A program made the translations under genes and the position numbers. Below are positions 22,575-35,460 of a stretch of 64,000 nt of DNA, in pieces (position 1 is the first letter of the stretch; every line of letters begins with the position of its first letter). The notes beneath the pieces were generated by a model. That model was not told where the DNA came from and made no database searches. It was given only the letters and a program-made list of their open reading frames with translations. Source of the DNA: Panorpa germanica (taxonomy: Eukaryota > Arthropoda > Insecta > Mecoptera > Panorpidae); the NCBI GenBank assembly GCA_963678705.1, contig OY783214.1:6944001-7008000 (forward strand), written 5' to 3'.

Positions 22575-23340
22575 TTATAATTCTATTTTACAAATTTCTA
22601 AATATTTAAATAATTCACTAATTAATTTTGAATCACTTAACAAAAATTTAGTATTAACAGGAAAAAATTTAATCACATCTAATATTTCACTATTGAATTT
22701 TGATCTTTCTAAACTATAAGTTATGCATTCAAATATAATATGATCCAAAGTTCCTTCTTCACCACATTGACATCTATCATCAGATTTAATATTAATTTTG
22801 TACAGGTGGAGGTGGAGCTGGAGTTTTGCAATGATTATTTTTGATTCTGATTATAGTTGATATAATTTTGCGGGACTCATTTCTAAATCATCTTTTCTTA
22901 CTTAAATTTATATGTAACATATAATAATCTCTTCCTTTTAACTGACTTTTGTCATTGAAATCTTGGTTTCTCAAATTGAAGTTTAATTTTTTTATTTTAT
23001 TAAAAATTTCATATGAAGGTAATTTCACTTTCATCTCAATTACCAAATTTATTGATTCCTTTGCCAATTTATCCGCAATTTCATTTCCTCTTATTCCACA
23101 ATGTCCTGGTATCCACATAAATTTTATGGTATTATTTTTATTTATTATATTGAAATACAACTCCTTAATTTTGCATGTCAAAATATCATTATTTGATTTG
23201 TAATCATTAGAATTAAAAAATTTTTAAACACTAAAGAATTCGTTATTATTATAATTTTATTATTGTTCATATTTTCATTAATTTCCAATGCTTTTAATAT
23301 TGCTAATGTATTCTATCGATTTAGAACTTTTTGATGTTAG
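22575..23340 (-). mobile_element. LINE fragment with RNase H and zinc knuckle, third family
   Basis: On the minus strand, sequence near 23,230-23,330 resembles the RNase H core (LKALEINENMNNNKIIIITN). It is followed at 22,888-23,181 by the diagnostic RNase H block FMWIPGHCGIRGNEIADKLAK (catalytic H and D regions), then by a tail with CQCGEEGTLDHIIFEC, a C-x-C-x8-H-x4-C knuckle (about 22,760-22,800), and a stop at 22,575. Stops and frame changes separate these parts, so it is a decayed copy. It encodes the RNase H that removes the RNA strand during target-primed reverse transcription in I/R1/LOA-like LINEs. No reverse transcriptase is present. Confidence 0.85.
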
Positions 23341-24039
23341 AACAATATTTTGATGTTTCCTATTTTTTAAGGAAAGTATTGCAATTACATTCGATGGAGA
23401 AAAATGCAATTAGCAATACTGGAATTCATTTAATACGGGAGTCTACATACTTGCCTGCAAAAGTTTATCAAGCGATTTAGAAAATAGACGGATATTTCTA
23501 GTAGCCAAGGAGTTAACATCGTGAAATAAATCTAACACATCACATTAGATAAAACTTTATAAAAGTGTTTGCACTTTACTTTACACATACGATAGGTTCT
23601 ATTACCCTGTCGTTCTCTAAAGTAATATTACCCAAAGCAGGTGTGAGCAATCTCACTTTAATACCACTTAGTGGACTGCACGTAGAAAGTTTTATAATGT
23701 TCTTAGGTAATCAACGTTTATCGTCATCGTCAGTTTGTCGTTTATAGTGTTTTAGATTTACAGGACTATATTTCTTTATGCCGAGTGGTGTTCGACACCA
23801 CACGATAGGGTACATAAATTTATTTCTCTAATAAATCTTTTAAAGTCTTTAACAAATAATCATGAAACTGGTATCTTATTATCGTTAATTTTATCTTTTA
23901 TTTGTAATAAGACAGTTTATAGGTTTATAATAAAAGTAGATTTTGTTCAGGGTCGCTCTGATCTTAAGTTTCATGTACTTACCTAAACATTCTAAAGCCG
24001 GATCCACACTGAAAACAAGACTATGGACGTGAGTCTAAG
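23341..24039. other. AT-rich intergenic DNA, nothing recognised
   Basis: No supported gene. A minus-strand donor-like GTAAGTACATG lies near 23,980 after a TTTTCAG-bounded 26-bp stretch, too little to call an exon. Confidence 0.4.
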
Positions 24040-24444
24040 ATTATTAACCATGTCGGGGCCCCTAGGCAATGTATGTACTACAACGCAATTTTATTTATTA
24101 TACCGTTATACCGTTTTTTAGCCATATTACAAAGGATGAAAATTTTAAACAAATCAAATGAAAATATACGATTTTTTTTTATTAAATCATTTTGTAAAGT
24201 ACAATAAGCTTAAATATTAATTCTTTTAGATACCAAATCGTCTATCATCTCAATTAATAACATATCATTTTCAATCGCCATTATCGCCAATGAATTTAAA
24301 AGGTTCTGAGACATTGATGAACAAAGACAATTTTTGACCAGGTTTACATTCGATAAGTTACGTTCACCCGTGGCGTTTGTAATCATCAGATTTCTATATA
24401 TTTGCAATGGTGTCATTATATTCGGGAAAGTTGAGTGTACCATA
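24040..24444 (-). pseudogene. hAT transposase C-terminus, remnant
   Basis: On the minus strand (coding part about 24,210-24,430) the peptide FPNIMTPLQIYRNLMITNAT is followed by GERNLSNVNLVKN, SSMSQNLLNSLAIMAIEND and MIDDLVSKRI. This is the C-terminal dimerisation region of hAT transposases of the ZMYM/ZBED-like type (consensus GERSFSKL.. K..LRS.M...RL..L..M.IE.). The downstream non-coding end carries GGGGCCCCTAGGCAA (about 24,050-24,070), like subterminal sequence of that group. The upstream part of the gene is cut off by a family A MITE at 24,445; the rest of the transposase is not seen. Confidence 0.75.
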
Positions 24445-24693
24445 CCCAGTAAACATTTTGGAGTCACTTTGACATCATATTGAAGATGCGTCATGATTTT
24501 TTTGTCATGAAAGAGTTCATTTATAGTTCAGTTTCTCACATTTTTTCATATAAAATGTCTACTTTATCGCCTACAAATGGCGAAATTACTTCACCTGTCG
24601 GAGTACAAATGAAAGTTGATGCGAACTATAATTGAAGTGAAATAGTGATAGAAACGTCACTAAATAGGGCACTTCACCAAATTGTTTACTGGG
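24445..24693. mobile_element. MITE family A, copy 2 (complete)
   Basis: A 249-bp element with termini CCCAGTAAACATTTTGG and, inverse, CCCAGTAAACAATTTGG, flanked by TA on both sides, which fits a Tc1/mariner-type target. It is inserted in the hAT transposase remnant. The interior shares long blocks with copies 1, 3 and 4. No open frame of its own. Confidence 0.85.
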
Positions 24694-27600
24694 TATTAAC
24701 AAAAATTAGTTCAAGTAATTCTTGAGTTAACTTCTACGTTAACACCTTGAACAAATTCTTTAGCGCTGTCTCTATACGTTCAACGTTTTCTAACTCAAGA
24801 GTCAGAAACCTTGATTCCTGTTAAAATTACTTATTATGCCCTATTTGAAGCGGCCATCCTTTATTTACTATACTTAATTTAATTTAACAAGACTTATTTA
24901 TTTCCGATCTACAAGAAATCGTTGATGTTTCCTCTTCACACTCCTTTTTATGTTCCTTCACACGTCCATGAGACTGTATCAAAATTTTGACTTGCATTTT
25001 AATCCAACACAAGAAGCGACTGACCTTGAAAATTAACTTACCCAAAGACTTTTAGTAATTGTTCCAAAATTTAAAACATTGTAGTTAAAGATGCTTGATA
25101 TATTTATAGACAGAGTCTTCTACTGAAAGGAAACTGTTCTTAAGTTTTCTCATACATACAAATAATTTAATAAAGAAAATGTTAAGTCACATGCTATGTC
25201 CAACGTACATCCCTGGTTCACCGATTCCCCGATCTTCTGATACCATGTTCTAAATAATCCGTGAATGTAAAGTTTTTATATCTGATAATAAGATATTTAC
25301 CAAACTCTTACCACGTCAATGTAAATAATGGTTAGAATAAATAAAATAAACAAGTGACTTCGAAGTGGCACAAGAAAAGATATTCGTTTGTGATAAGCAG
25401 GGATGTCTTGCACGACATGGACACGCAAAGTGTATTCCGGAATACTATCTTAAAGTACAATTAATACGAAGAACAGCTATAGAATATGTTGAATCATTAA
25501 ATTGGTACAATAAATGTAGTAATTTCGAAAAATTATTCAAATTAAGTAGCATTGCGCACTTTTAGCGGGCAAATGTTCGCGGTAGCATCACTGCATTCTT
25601 CACCGGACCTCACCAGTGCTCTCTATGGGTCACGTGCACCGGCTAAGGCATTTACTTATGAAAATCAGTTTGGTAATTGAGTTTTATATTAAGAAATTCT
25701 TTAAGTACAGTTATTTCTGTGTTCTACTGCAAATGTTTCACTGAGTTAGATGAAATTAATTAGGAATTAGAAATTATTAGAAAAGAAAACAGAAAATATA
25801 AAATTAAATTGTAAATTGCCTCGGAATTGTAGTCCCTAATTGTACAACTAATTCTTATTGTGACCAAAATACAATACCCAATTTACATATTTATCGCCAG
25901 TTACTTCCTATTGATTACTTCAGTTTCTTTTACACCACTCTCTTTGTCTTTCTTATAATGCGATAAGGTGCACGAGGTATTTTGCATATTTCGTTTCTTT
26001 AATTCTTTATCGGTTAACACTTTTTACAACAACGCTAACAACAATAAGGTGTTGATTGTAATGAATTTAAAGTGGTGTCTACGATCTTGTCTTGTGGTTT
26101 TACAACAAACCAAACAAAGTAACTATGTATAAATGTACTTCTCTGTTACACTGCTAATTCAACAGGTTAAAAACATTATACAATTCATAGAAAGTAACAT
26201 TTACATATAGAAAATAGTAGTGAGTTATATTTACGTCAAAATATTACATATCGCTTGGCTGATTAATTAATTTGAATATTACACTGTCTTATTTTTACGT
26301 GTAGATTTATAATTATAACTATTTTAGTTTATTTTACTGTGTAATAGAACACAACGTCGAGACTGTCTGACTATAAGATTAGCGTAGTGTTGAGGAAACG
26401 CAATTCCTTTATGCTTAACGCTGTTTAGAGTGTAGATCGAAAGATAACAATATCTTTGCATTTCTGTATATGCTACTAGCTGCAAAGCAAATACCATTTG
26501 ACAGAGAACAGCATAATATGAACACGAAAGTAGAAACCGTAGATCAGGAAGAGAAACAATGAGTTTTATACTGTAGAAATGTATACATCGAGCAACAAAT
26601 AAATAAAACTAAATGTTGTAATTGATTTGCTAAATTTTATATGTAAAAAATGCTCCATATGCTTGATTTATTTTTCTGAATTCTCAGCTGAATATCTTAA
26701 TACACGAAAATAATTTTGCAATGACTGGTTCATCGAGTGATCTATAAGTTTAACAAGCATAGATTCAATAATATCTCCTTATCTTAAGTCCTACTTATAT
26801 TGTTCCAAATTATCTTAGAGGAATGTCACTATAATCAGGTTTATGCATAGTTTCATTCACTTAAAATAGGAGATTTGTCAAAGTAATACTTTAAATCGAG
26901 GAATGCTTATAAGTCAGTCGTAAATTTAAATGGTAACCTTAAATTCCAATGTACTCGAACAAAAAAACAGTAAAAATATAATCGAAAGATCAGTGATTTA
27001 TTTACTGAAATGTTATATTCATTATTATCCAGAAAATTCCAAACACAATTTAATAAGTCAAATAGTTATTTGTTCGTTTTATCAGTAAGATTCTACATTC
27101 TAAAGTAGTTGAGAACTTTAGTCCCACATTTTGTAAATTTCAAGCAAAGTATATTTCGTTATTGTGAAAAATCGTCTAATTGTATATTCTGAATTCTATT
27201 TTCCAACGTTTTTATACGTAGATATTCAACATTCAGCATATTTTAGATTAAATGCAAGTTAAAACAAAACTATCGGTTAATATATTTATACGTGCTACAA
27301 ACACAGAGTGACTGCTCACAAAACTCATCATAGTAAATAATTAATTAATCAGTCAAATTCTTACATCACACAATAGATAAATTAATACAAATTCATTACT
27401 TGAAAGTGCGAATTGTTGAAACATTTGTATGCGTCCAATGTACCATAAATAATAAAGCGAACTAAGCGATTGATTGCTTTAATAAAAACAAGGAAATAGA
27501 AAAAAGTGATGTTTACATATGTGTAGTCATGTGAGTACAATTTAAGCGCTCCATAACTTTGTCAACATACATTGCCTTATATTGTTAAGAGCATACACAA

Positions 27601-29329
27601 GTTTTTTGTTTATTAATGTATAATACACTTAATGTAATAATTCAAATCACACTCTGGTAGACATTAAATCTGTCTGCATCTAGGATATAAAAAAGTCATC
27701 GTTTACCCAGCTATTAATGAACATACAACTGCATGCATTTTATAATATATACAGTATACTGTGTTTCAGGGGTGCTTACACCATTGTCCACGTAATAATC
27801 ATACGAGTTATGGCTAATTTTACCAAAAAATTATTTGCTTTACAATACTGATTAATGTTGTTAAACAACAGAACGAGGATATTTTTTTCTTGTAACTACT
27901 AGACATGCGCGCTTAAGGAAGACAAACGAGGCCCCGTGTTTTGGGTAAAATTTACTATAAAGAATTAAATCTGTATTAAATTTATATACTTGAACGAATG
28001 GACTCAGAAGTTAAACAAAAAGATTATCAAAGTCTTTAATGACTAAAGATGAAACCAAGGTTCATCCATATATTTCATTTTTTGGGTCCCCACTTCACTG
28101 TTATGTGTGGTCACGCATTGTCCTTGCTGTGATGTCACTCATTTGAAAAAATAATATTTTTTTATATGGATGTGACGTCACAATACTTATTACGCCATCC
28201 TATCTTCTAACATTTTGAGAACCTACCGCCCATCGTTTTTTCGAGTGCTGTAATTAATAAATGACCCCTCATCTTCAGATTATTCAAATTTAATATGGGT
28301 CGAATGATACCCGAAAATTTGTACAAATTTGTTAAGAGATTATAAATCTAAATTATGACAAACTTGAGATGAGAATAGAAATACGAGGTTTACAGAGAGG
28401 TATTACTCCAAGAATATGCAACGTAAATCTAAGATTGTGCAAAAGAGTCATTAGTTGGATATGAAGCAAATTTACACTGAATAAAGTGAAATCGTTGACA
28501 AATTTAAACGGATTAAAGTCTATTGTTTATCCATACTAGATATTATCGAACAGTTGGGATAATAAAGAATCTTGTTCTTGTAAATTATTAACAAATATTA
28601 TCTTTTATGAAACTGCTATGCTATGAAAGTCAGTTCAACACCTTAAAAATAGTTGTACACCTCTGTTGGTTATATATAAGTGGTTCCCGTATAAATTTAT
28701 TACCCGTTGATATTATTATACATTATATTTCACTAGAACGACGGAATTACGAACTGCTTAATACTTTAATGCTTTTACTTCGTTCGTTGCTTGCCTCAAA
28801 ATGACATATTACGAACATAATTCACTCCTAACCTGCAATTATACTGTCGACTAAAACGATTTTCCTCAATCATTTACGACAGTATATACTTGGGTTGTTA
28901 AATCAACTAACCTATAAGGTTGGCCGCTCACTATCCAGTATTGTATTTGTATTAGTATTGACAATCGACGGGTAGTACAATACATTGAAATAAAGATAAA
29001 AATCTATAAATTAATAGACGTCAATCAAACAATTGCATCATGGGTAATATAAAGTTGTATGGACATATATGCCAGTCTGTCACTGTTGTCATTCAGCTTT
29101 CTTCTTTACCGACGTGTCTACAATCATTTAAATTACTTATTACTATTACTCTCAATCTGTGGTTCGGGGTCACAGTGCTACATTATTTTAGGTCATGAAG
29201 ACAGATTCCTGACAACACCGGTTAGAGTTTTGGTGAATAAAATCGTAGTGTATTTATTTCGAAGAACATTATGAGAATACATGTAGGATAAATATGTTTA
29301 ATAAATGTGTTTGATAGACTAATATGCAA
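24694..29329. other. Long AT-rich intergenic stretch
   Basis: About 4.6 kb. The only coding hint is 25,365-25,565 (+), a 66-codon frame opening at a GTG with CDKQGCLARHGHAKCIPEYY. This could be a decayed transposase cysteine-rich C-terminus (piggyBac-like spacing), but the match is too weak to call. A segment at 28,080-28,290 with two GACGTCA/GATGTCA sites looks repetitive, but no second copy is present here. Confidence 0.4.
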
Positions 29330-30090
29330 GATATGGCGTGGAAGGAGCAAGAGAAATTGAAAAAAATCCAGGAGAGATACATTAAATGAGTACTAGATCC
29401 GGACAGGTGCACGTCTGGATACATGGTAACGGAAGCATTAAAAACAACACCAATTAGGGAGAAGAGTAGAAAGGAGGGTGGGGTAGGAGGTCCGAAGAAG
29501 AGAAAGGAGGCGACAGAGGAGGCAGAGAGAAGGAGAGAAGAAGGCACAAGTTGGAGGAGGAGCTAAGGAGAAGAGACATCGAGATACAACAACTGGAAAG
29601 AATGGAAAAAATTGAGAAGAGCAATTACAACAAAAGATAGACAAGGATTTGAGAGAGAGAGATACTACAATACTTAAGAGAAAAAGACACAAAAAACATC
29701 AGAAGGATTGCCAGATTTAGATTGGAAAACGAGGAGAAAGGAAACAGATACTGGGCAAATAGAACGGAGATAGAAACATTGGAGCACATTAAGTTTTCAT
29801 GTAAGAAAAAGGTCAAAAGCGAAAAGAATATTGTGCAGTTATTAATGGGAGGGAAAGGTAGACGTGGATGGCGGAGATAAAAAAAGAGCGAGGAAAGAGA
29901 AGAAATGGCAGAGTAGAAACAGGAGGAAGAGTTGCAAGAGGAGTGAAGCAGCAGCAGTAGCAGTTTTTTTTTCTTTTGGAAGGAGTGATTAGTTTTAATA
30001 AGGATCAAAAATGAATTAAGCACAACGATATGTAACTTAATGAGTTAAGGCAGAATACCCAATGGCAAAAACATTAAAAATAAATAATAA
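29330..30090 (+). mobile_element. LINE 3' end, copy 2 of the first family (degraded)
   Basis: Aligns with 34,790-35,460 through AGAAAGGAG, GAGGAGCTAAGGAGAAG, then AGATTTAGATTGG and GGAAACAGATACTGGG, and ends in an A-rich AAATAATAAAAAA tail near 30,090. It extends further 5' than the other copies, including a peptide like DPDRCTSGYMVTEALK, the stretch common upstream of the knuckle. Several stops and frameshifts and loss of the knuckle cysteines show an old, dead copy. Confidence 0.75.
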
Positions 30091-31287
30091 AAAATTTGCA
30101 ATATCCTCTAATAAAAAAGAAGATGTTGAGAAGCACAGGTTTATGGTAATCACTTAATAACGTAATCAGTTTTTTCATATTATCATGGTTCGTGACATTT
30201 AAAATTAACATAAAATAAGTACTGGTATTCAAATTAAATGTGTTGTTTTTATATATGTACAGGTGATACAAACTTAACGATATCTAAAGTTAGCCTGCCT
30301 AATCAATCCCCTAATTTAAGAATACTAATTATTATAATAGCACCTTATCAATCGGCGGTTTATATAAAAAGAAATTACAACTATTTTCCTTTCTAATTAG
30401 CCATTGGACATACTCGTAAATTCTCCGACAAGTAAAAGCCGACGTGGACTTTGTGTGACTGTCACCAGTTTAACATTTACCAAGTCTCCAATCAATAAGT
30501 GTATAATTACAGTTATATTCCTGTCTTTCCTTTCAAATTGACTGTCATTTAAACTGTCTGATATGCCAAGGAAATCGTTTACGCCGCCTTGACACTTTTT
30601 TAATACATTTTATATGAATTATTGCGATATTATCGAGCCGTCATTCAGGCGTCGTACGACGTACGACGGGTAACGTCAGACTGGAGTTTTGACAGCGTTG
30701 AATTTTATTAAGATCAGAACTTGATAATATATTATTTGAAAAGTTGATTTTCTTATGGTATTTTATTAGCTCTTTATAATATGATTTTACATCAACCATT
30801 AACCAAACACGGGCGCGGGCGTGGGCACAGGCCTATAATCTCATTATTTGAATTCATGACATGACTTGTTCATTTTGATGCTGCGGATTTTCTGATAAAA
30901 GTCTAAAGATGTGACGAGAAGAAGCTTTTGAAATGTACTATGTACAAGTAATAGCTGAGCAAAGAGCAACATTGTAACATTTGTTATTGCTTTACTGAAA
31001 AACTTAAATGACAAGAAACTTTGTGGTTATGTTTTATGGTGACATACTATTAATATCCTAAGAATTTATGTTGGCAATTATCTGCACCATCAACGATAAT
31101 GTGCAACAACTACAAGTGTGTGCAATGAACTGAAGAGGTTGAAGAACATTATTTCTATATTGTCATTGATGTAGATGGATAGTTATGTACAAAGAAGGAA
31201 AAAATATATTGGCATTTATTCTTAGTCAACACAAAAAATTGTGGGCTCTTGTGAATCTCAGGCTTTTCACCTCTTCTTAAACAGTTA
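30091..31287. other. AT-rich intergenic DNA, nothing recognised
   Basis: No supported gene. A near-palindrome, CGTCGTACGACGTACGACG, lies near 30,650, and GGGCGCGGGCGTGGGC near 30,810. Confidence 0.4.
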
Positions 31288-31923
31288 GGGCTTTACACGT
31301 GTACGAGACTTTTCCCGTCTCGTTGACGTTATTAAAAAAAATAATTGTTTGATAAACTAACAGCAACATAAAAGTTCAACCTTTCTATATTACAAAAAAG
31401 GTTAGGTCATACATTTACGAAATATAAAATCTGGTAAACAAACATCTGTTAAATATTTTGTTTTATAATTTTGTCTTTTACAACATTTTGTAGCTAAACG
31501 GAAACGAATATTTTAAAAGAAAATAAATTTGAATATAAATTATTTACAATACGATTGTCTGAAGATATTTCAGCCTTTAGTTGCCGCAAAAATGTCGTTG
31601 AATGTAGGTGTTAGTAGTGCTAACCTGAAAAAGAGGCCGAGAAAGTACTATGTATAAAAAGAAATTCTTTAAAGTTTAATTTTTTTTGAAATTTGATACG
31701 ATATGTTTAGTGTGTTAAAAATTTAGAATAAAAAAAATAATTAGTCGAAACAATATAATGAATTATTTTGTTAGGACTATCTTAGGGGTGAGTTCTCACA
31801 ATAACGAGATGTGACGAGACGAGACGATAACGAAACTGAAACGATATCTATTTTTTTTTAAACTAACGAGAACGAGGCAAGATTTTTGAAACTCTCGCCC
31901 TATATCGTCCCGTGTGAAGCCCT
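31288..31923. mobile_element. MITE family E (about 636 bp)
   Basis: Imperfect inverted termini: left GGGCTTTACACGTGTACGA, right (inverse) GGGCTTCACACGGGACGAT. Both lie next to TA, compatible with a TA target. The interior repeats ACGAGA/CGAGAC motifs on each side (TCTCGTTGACG at the left; AACGAGAACGAGG at the right), extending the symmetry inward. There is no coding capacity and only one copy in the window. Confidence 0.6.
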
Positions 31924-32576
31924 ATGAACAATTGAAGGATTAGAAAATTATCGTTGCTCGCTAGAAGATATGTACGCAGTATTCTAAGTAATGTTACATA
32001 AGTAGTTTCCATTACTGCTGAATAATTAATTTATGTATTTTACGAGACATGTGTCATTAAAGCAAACGGTAGTTTATTTCATATTTTAATAGTGTGCAAT
32101 CGTAATAAATATAATTTATAATATAAATGAACCTTTTTGCTGTTTGTATGTAATCAGCATATCAACATCAATGTGGTATTTCACTTCGTATGGACATGGG
32201 CGATGGTCGACGGACGACGGACGATGAACATGACACTTGGGTGGTAAATGTATATATTTTAATAATCGTATTCCACAACAATCGCCGACACGACTCATTG
32301 AATATGAACTGCCTTGTGGCGTGTTGAATAATAATGCAGAATAATATATGTAGACAGAAAAGACTTGAAGACTTGAAGTCTTGAGCAAAACACTGGCAAT
32401 CGTATCGTAATAACCAATGTGTGTGTAGGCGACTTGAGAGCTCAGTTAGAGTCTCTTACACAAATAATTGTTGACAAGTGCACACCACATTCACATATCT
32501 TTCAGCAAACAACCACATTTCGCCATTCGGAATGTATGCCAGTCAGTTTAGCTCTAAATTATGTCTCTAATGTACC

Positions 32577-33181
32577 GTACAAACTAGTGCGACATAAATA
32601 TGCGACATCCAACATTTATATATTTCATTCATAAGTTGATATTATTTAGACATGAGTGTGCTAAATGTGCTGTACTTTTAACGTACAGATTAGAGCGACA
32701 TAAACATGCGACACTAATAAAACCCTTGCTTATGTTAATTAAAAAAAATGTAGGTAGTATTTTTATGAAACAAAAATGTTTCAATCCTAAGTGGGAACAT
32801 CTAAAGAAATTACGATTTTGAATGTGATCTCGAACAAAATGGTCGAGTATCTACTCAGTCTCCAGTATAATCTCAGTGAACGATGACGTTTTTTTAGTTG
32901 TGTTTAGTAATTAAATAAATATAATTGAAAATGGTGTTTAAATAGACAAAGGAAATAGACCCTTGTCAAACTGTATTTGGCAAAGGTAATCACGACCTTG
33001 ACAAAGACCTTGTTAAATAACTGAGTTTATTTAAATTTTTTTATCAAAATATTTTCTTTCTAAAGCAGGTTGAAGGAATTCGTTCGAAATATGAAAGCTT
33101 CCGACGTATTACGTTGCATGTCGCATTAGTGTGGACATGTTGTGCAACTTTTTCCATCAAATGTTGCACTAGTCAGTACGA
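32577..33181. mobile_element. MITE family C (about 605 bp)
   Basis: Termini CGTACAAACTAGTGCGACA and, inverse, CGTACTGACTAGTGCAACA. A subterminal near-copy of the end (ACGTACAGATTAGAGCGACA) lies about 110 bp inside, and another inverse one near 33,110. The left third matches 9,112-9,312. No target duplication could be fixed and there is no transposase. Confidence 0.6.
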
Positions 33182-34789
33182 ATCTTAATGTTCAAAAAAT
33201 GTTAAAACATTCTAAGTAGGATTAAAAGTATTTGATAAATCAAATACAAATTAATACTGCTAGATTTTTACCTTGTGCCAAGCTAAGAAGTGTGATCATT
33301 GCGCTGCAAGTTAATTTCTATAAACAAAGTAGAAAATGAATGTTGAAAATATCTTGTGATGAGCTAACATGTGTGAAATTTGCATAGTAAAACAATTTTC
33401 TAGCTGTGTAACACTTGTATCTCATCTAAATTTCAACATTCAATCTTTTACTTTTTCTTGGTTGTTGTCTTTTAACTCTTACATACAGTCTATCTAGTCA
33501 CAATGCATGCATGGTTCAAATTTATTTCTATCCAGTTAAAATTCCAACCGTAAATCTAGGCAATCAATTGCTCTCTTCCAAAAAGGTGTGCGTCCATAGA
33601 TCCGAATAGTTTGCATCAATTGCATTGGATTTATCATATGAAATAGGAATGGAAGCGGGGGGTAAGGTTTATGCAGTGAGCACTACAGTATTTATTCACA
33701 TCTCTATGGTTAGTCGAATAAATGCGTAAAAATAGATAAAAAAAATACCAACAGATTTTAAAATTTTAGTAAACGTTGGTTTTACTTATAACTGACTGGA
33801 CTAAAAGGTTGGTTTTAAGTGTACAGTATTACTAAAAGCATTCTTTTTTACTTCTTCTTGTTATTACCATGATAATATTGCGTGTTCCATCAGCATGGCT
33901 ATAAAACTGAACCAGGCAATAATTTATCTGGCTCATCGGGGAGTAGTTAGTCTCTAAGAAAGACAGTTTAACACGCAACAGAAACAAAATGCTGCAGCGA
34001 TTTGCTTCAACTCTACAAGTAACAACAGTAATAACAGCTCGCGGTTTGTACCGATATAATTAACAACTTCGCCTGCTCTGTAAATGCAGGCAACACGTTT
34101 TACTTCAAATTAAAATAGAATGTAAAGTAATTTGTTAAAATTTTAAGATTTAATTAACCTTTTATTCCGTCGAATGTGCCGTGTGTTGAAATAAGTTATA
34201 GACCTACGTTTATTTAAACATAAATTATATTCTAATTAACAATTTGGTGAACTCGCTTTGTTTTCGTTTTAATTTATAGTGTAAAAGTAAAAGCAAAATT
34301 AACTCCAGGTATCGTACATCAATTTATTAGTGAGACGCCTTCCAATATTCGAGTGGTATATAGCATTGGTCCGGGGGCTCAAATGTAAATGTCTATTTAT
34401 TGTTTTTTGTACATTGTTGTTTTTATTTGTCATAAATATATACGGTCATGTCATGTCGCCAATTATTAAAACAATAAACAAGTAATTGACCTCTGCTAAT
34501 GAATGATAAAGTCCAGAACCTCCATTACGAGGCAGGACCTCTGTTAAACTGGCACTGACACTCGTACAGTCTGCAGGTCAAATGAAGATTTCCGGTAGGA
34601 TGTAGGACAATAAACATGTCTCTATAACTCTAAAAGTAACAACACATCATATGACCGAACCTTGTGACAGTCCTTAGCACTTTAGCTGTGGGAACACGAT
34701 TCATCGCCTGCTCTATATAGTAGGGCTGGTGAACCTTTGTCCTCTTTAACCAAAAATAATAATTATTAAAATTATTGTAAGTAGTAGCC
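33182..34789. other. AT-rich intergenic DNA, nothing recognised
   Basis: About 1.6 kb with no supported gene or element. Confidence 0.45.
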
Positions 34790-35460
34790 TGTCCAAAAAA
34801 GAGAAAGGAGTATTTTGAAAGGAATGGAATGGCGATCGAGGAGGCAGAGAGGAGAAGAGAAGGAGGCGCAAGTGTGGAACAGGAGCTAAGGAGAAGGGAT
34901 AAGGAGATACAACAACAGAAAAGAATGGGAAAAATCGAAAAAAGCAACTACAATACAAGATATAAAATGATTTGGGATAATAATGTACCTCAGTACCTTA
35001 TAGAAAAAGCTGTAAAACTCATAAGAAGGACAGCAAGGTTTAGATTGAGAAAAGAGGAAAAAGGAAACAGATACTGGGAAAGTAGTGAGGAAAGAAAGTG
35101 TAGGGTGTGCGGAACGGAGGACGAAACACTGGAGCACATTAAGTTTGAGTGTAAGGAAAAAGTATTGAGCGAAAGGAATATTGGCCAGCTATTAAAGGGA
35201 GGCAGTGAAGGAAAGAGGTGGATGGCGGAAATAGTAAAAAGGAAAGGAAAAACAGGACAATAAATAAGCTTGTGGCTCGATTGCTTAAGGAACATGAAGA
35301 GAGAGGAAGATACAGGCAACAAGGAAGAAGAAGCAAGAAACGGTTTGCCGAGAAGAGACAAAGAAGACAAGAGGTGAGGAAACGGTGAGAATGAAGGAAG
35401 ACTAATACGAACATTAATATAATATAATATATAATAATATTGTAAGTAGATCATATCTTA
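34790..35460 (+). mobile_element. LINE 3' end, copy 3 of the first family (best preserved)
   Basis: An intact 144-codon frame at 34,829-35,263. It has a Glu/Arg-rich helical part (EEAERRREGGASVEQELRR), then IRRTARFRLRKEEKGNRYWE, then the C-x2-C-x8-H-x4-C knuckle CRVCGTEDETLEHIKFEC (about 35,098-35,152), then RNIGQLLKGGSEGKRWMAEI. The stop is followed by a purine-rich 3' UTR and an ATAATATAATATATAATAA tail ending near 35,445. The 5' part of the LINE is missing. It is closest to copy 1, with few changes in the shared frame, so the family was active fairly recently. Confidence 0.85.

Noticed and set aside
25365-25565. Cys/His frame resembling a piggyBac-type C-terminal domain
   Set aside because: Starts at GTG, spacing only loosely fits, and no transposase core or TTAA-bounded element is present.
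29269-30023. Several Ser/Leu/Phe-rich minus-strand frames (also 34,630-35,454)
   Set aside because: Antisense shadows of the purine-rich LINE copies on the plus strand.
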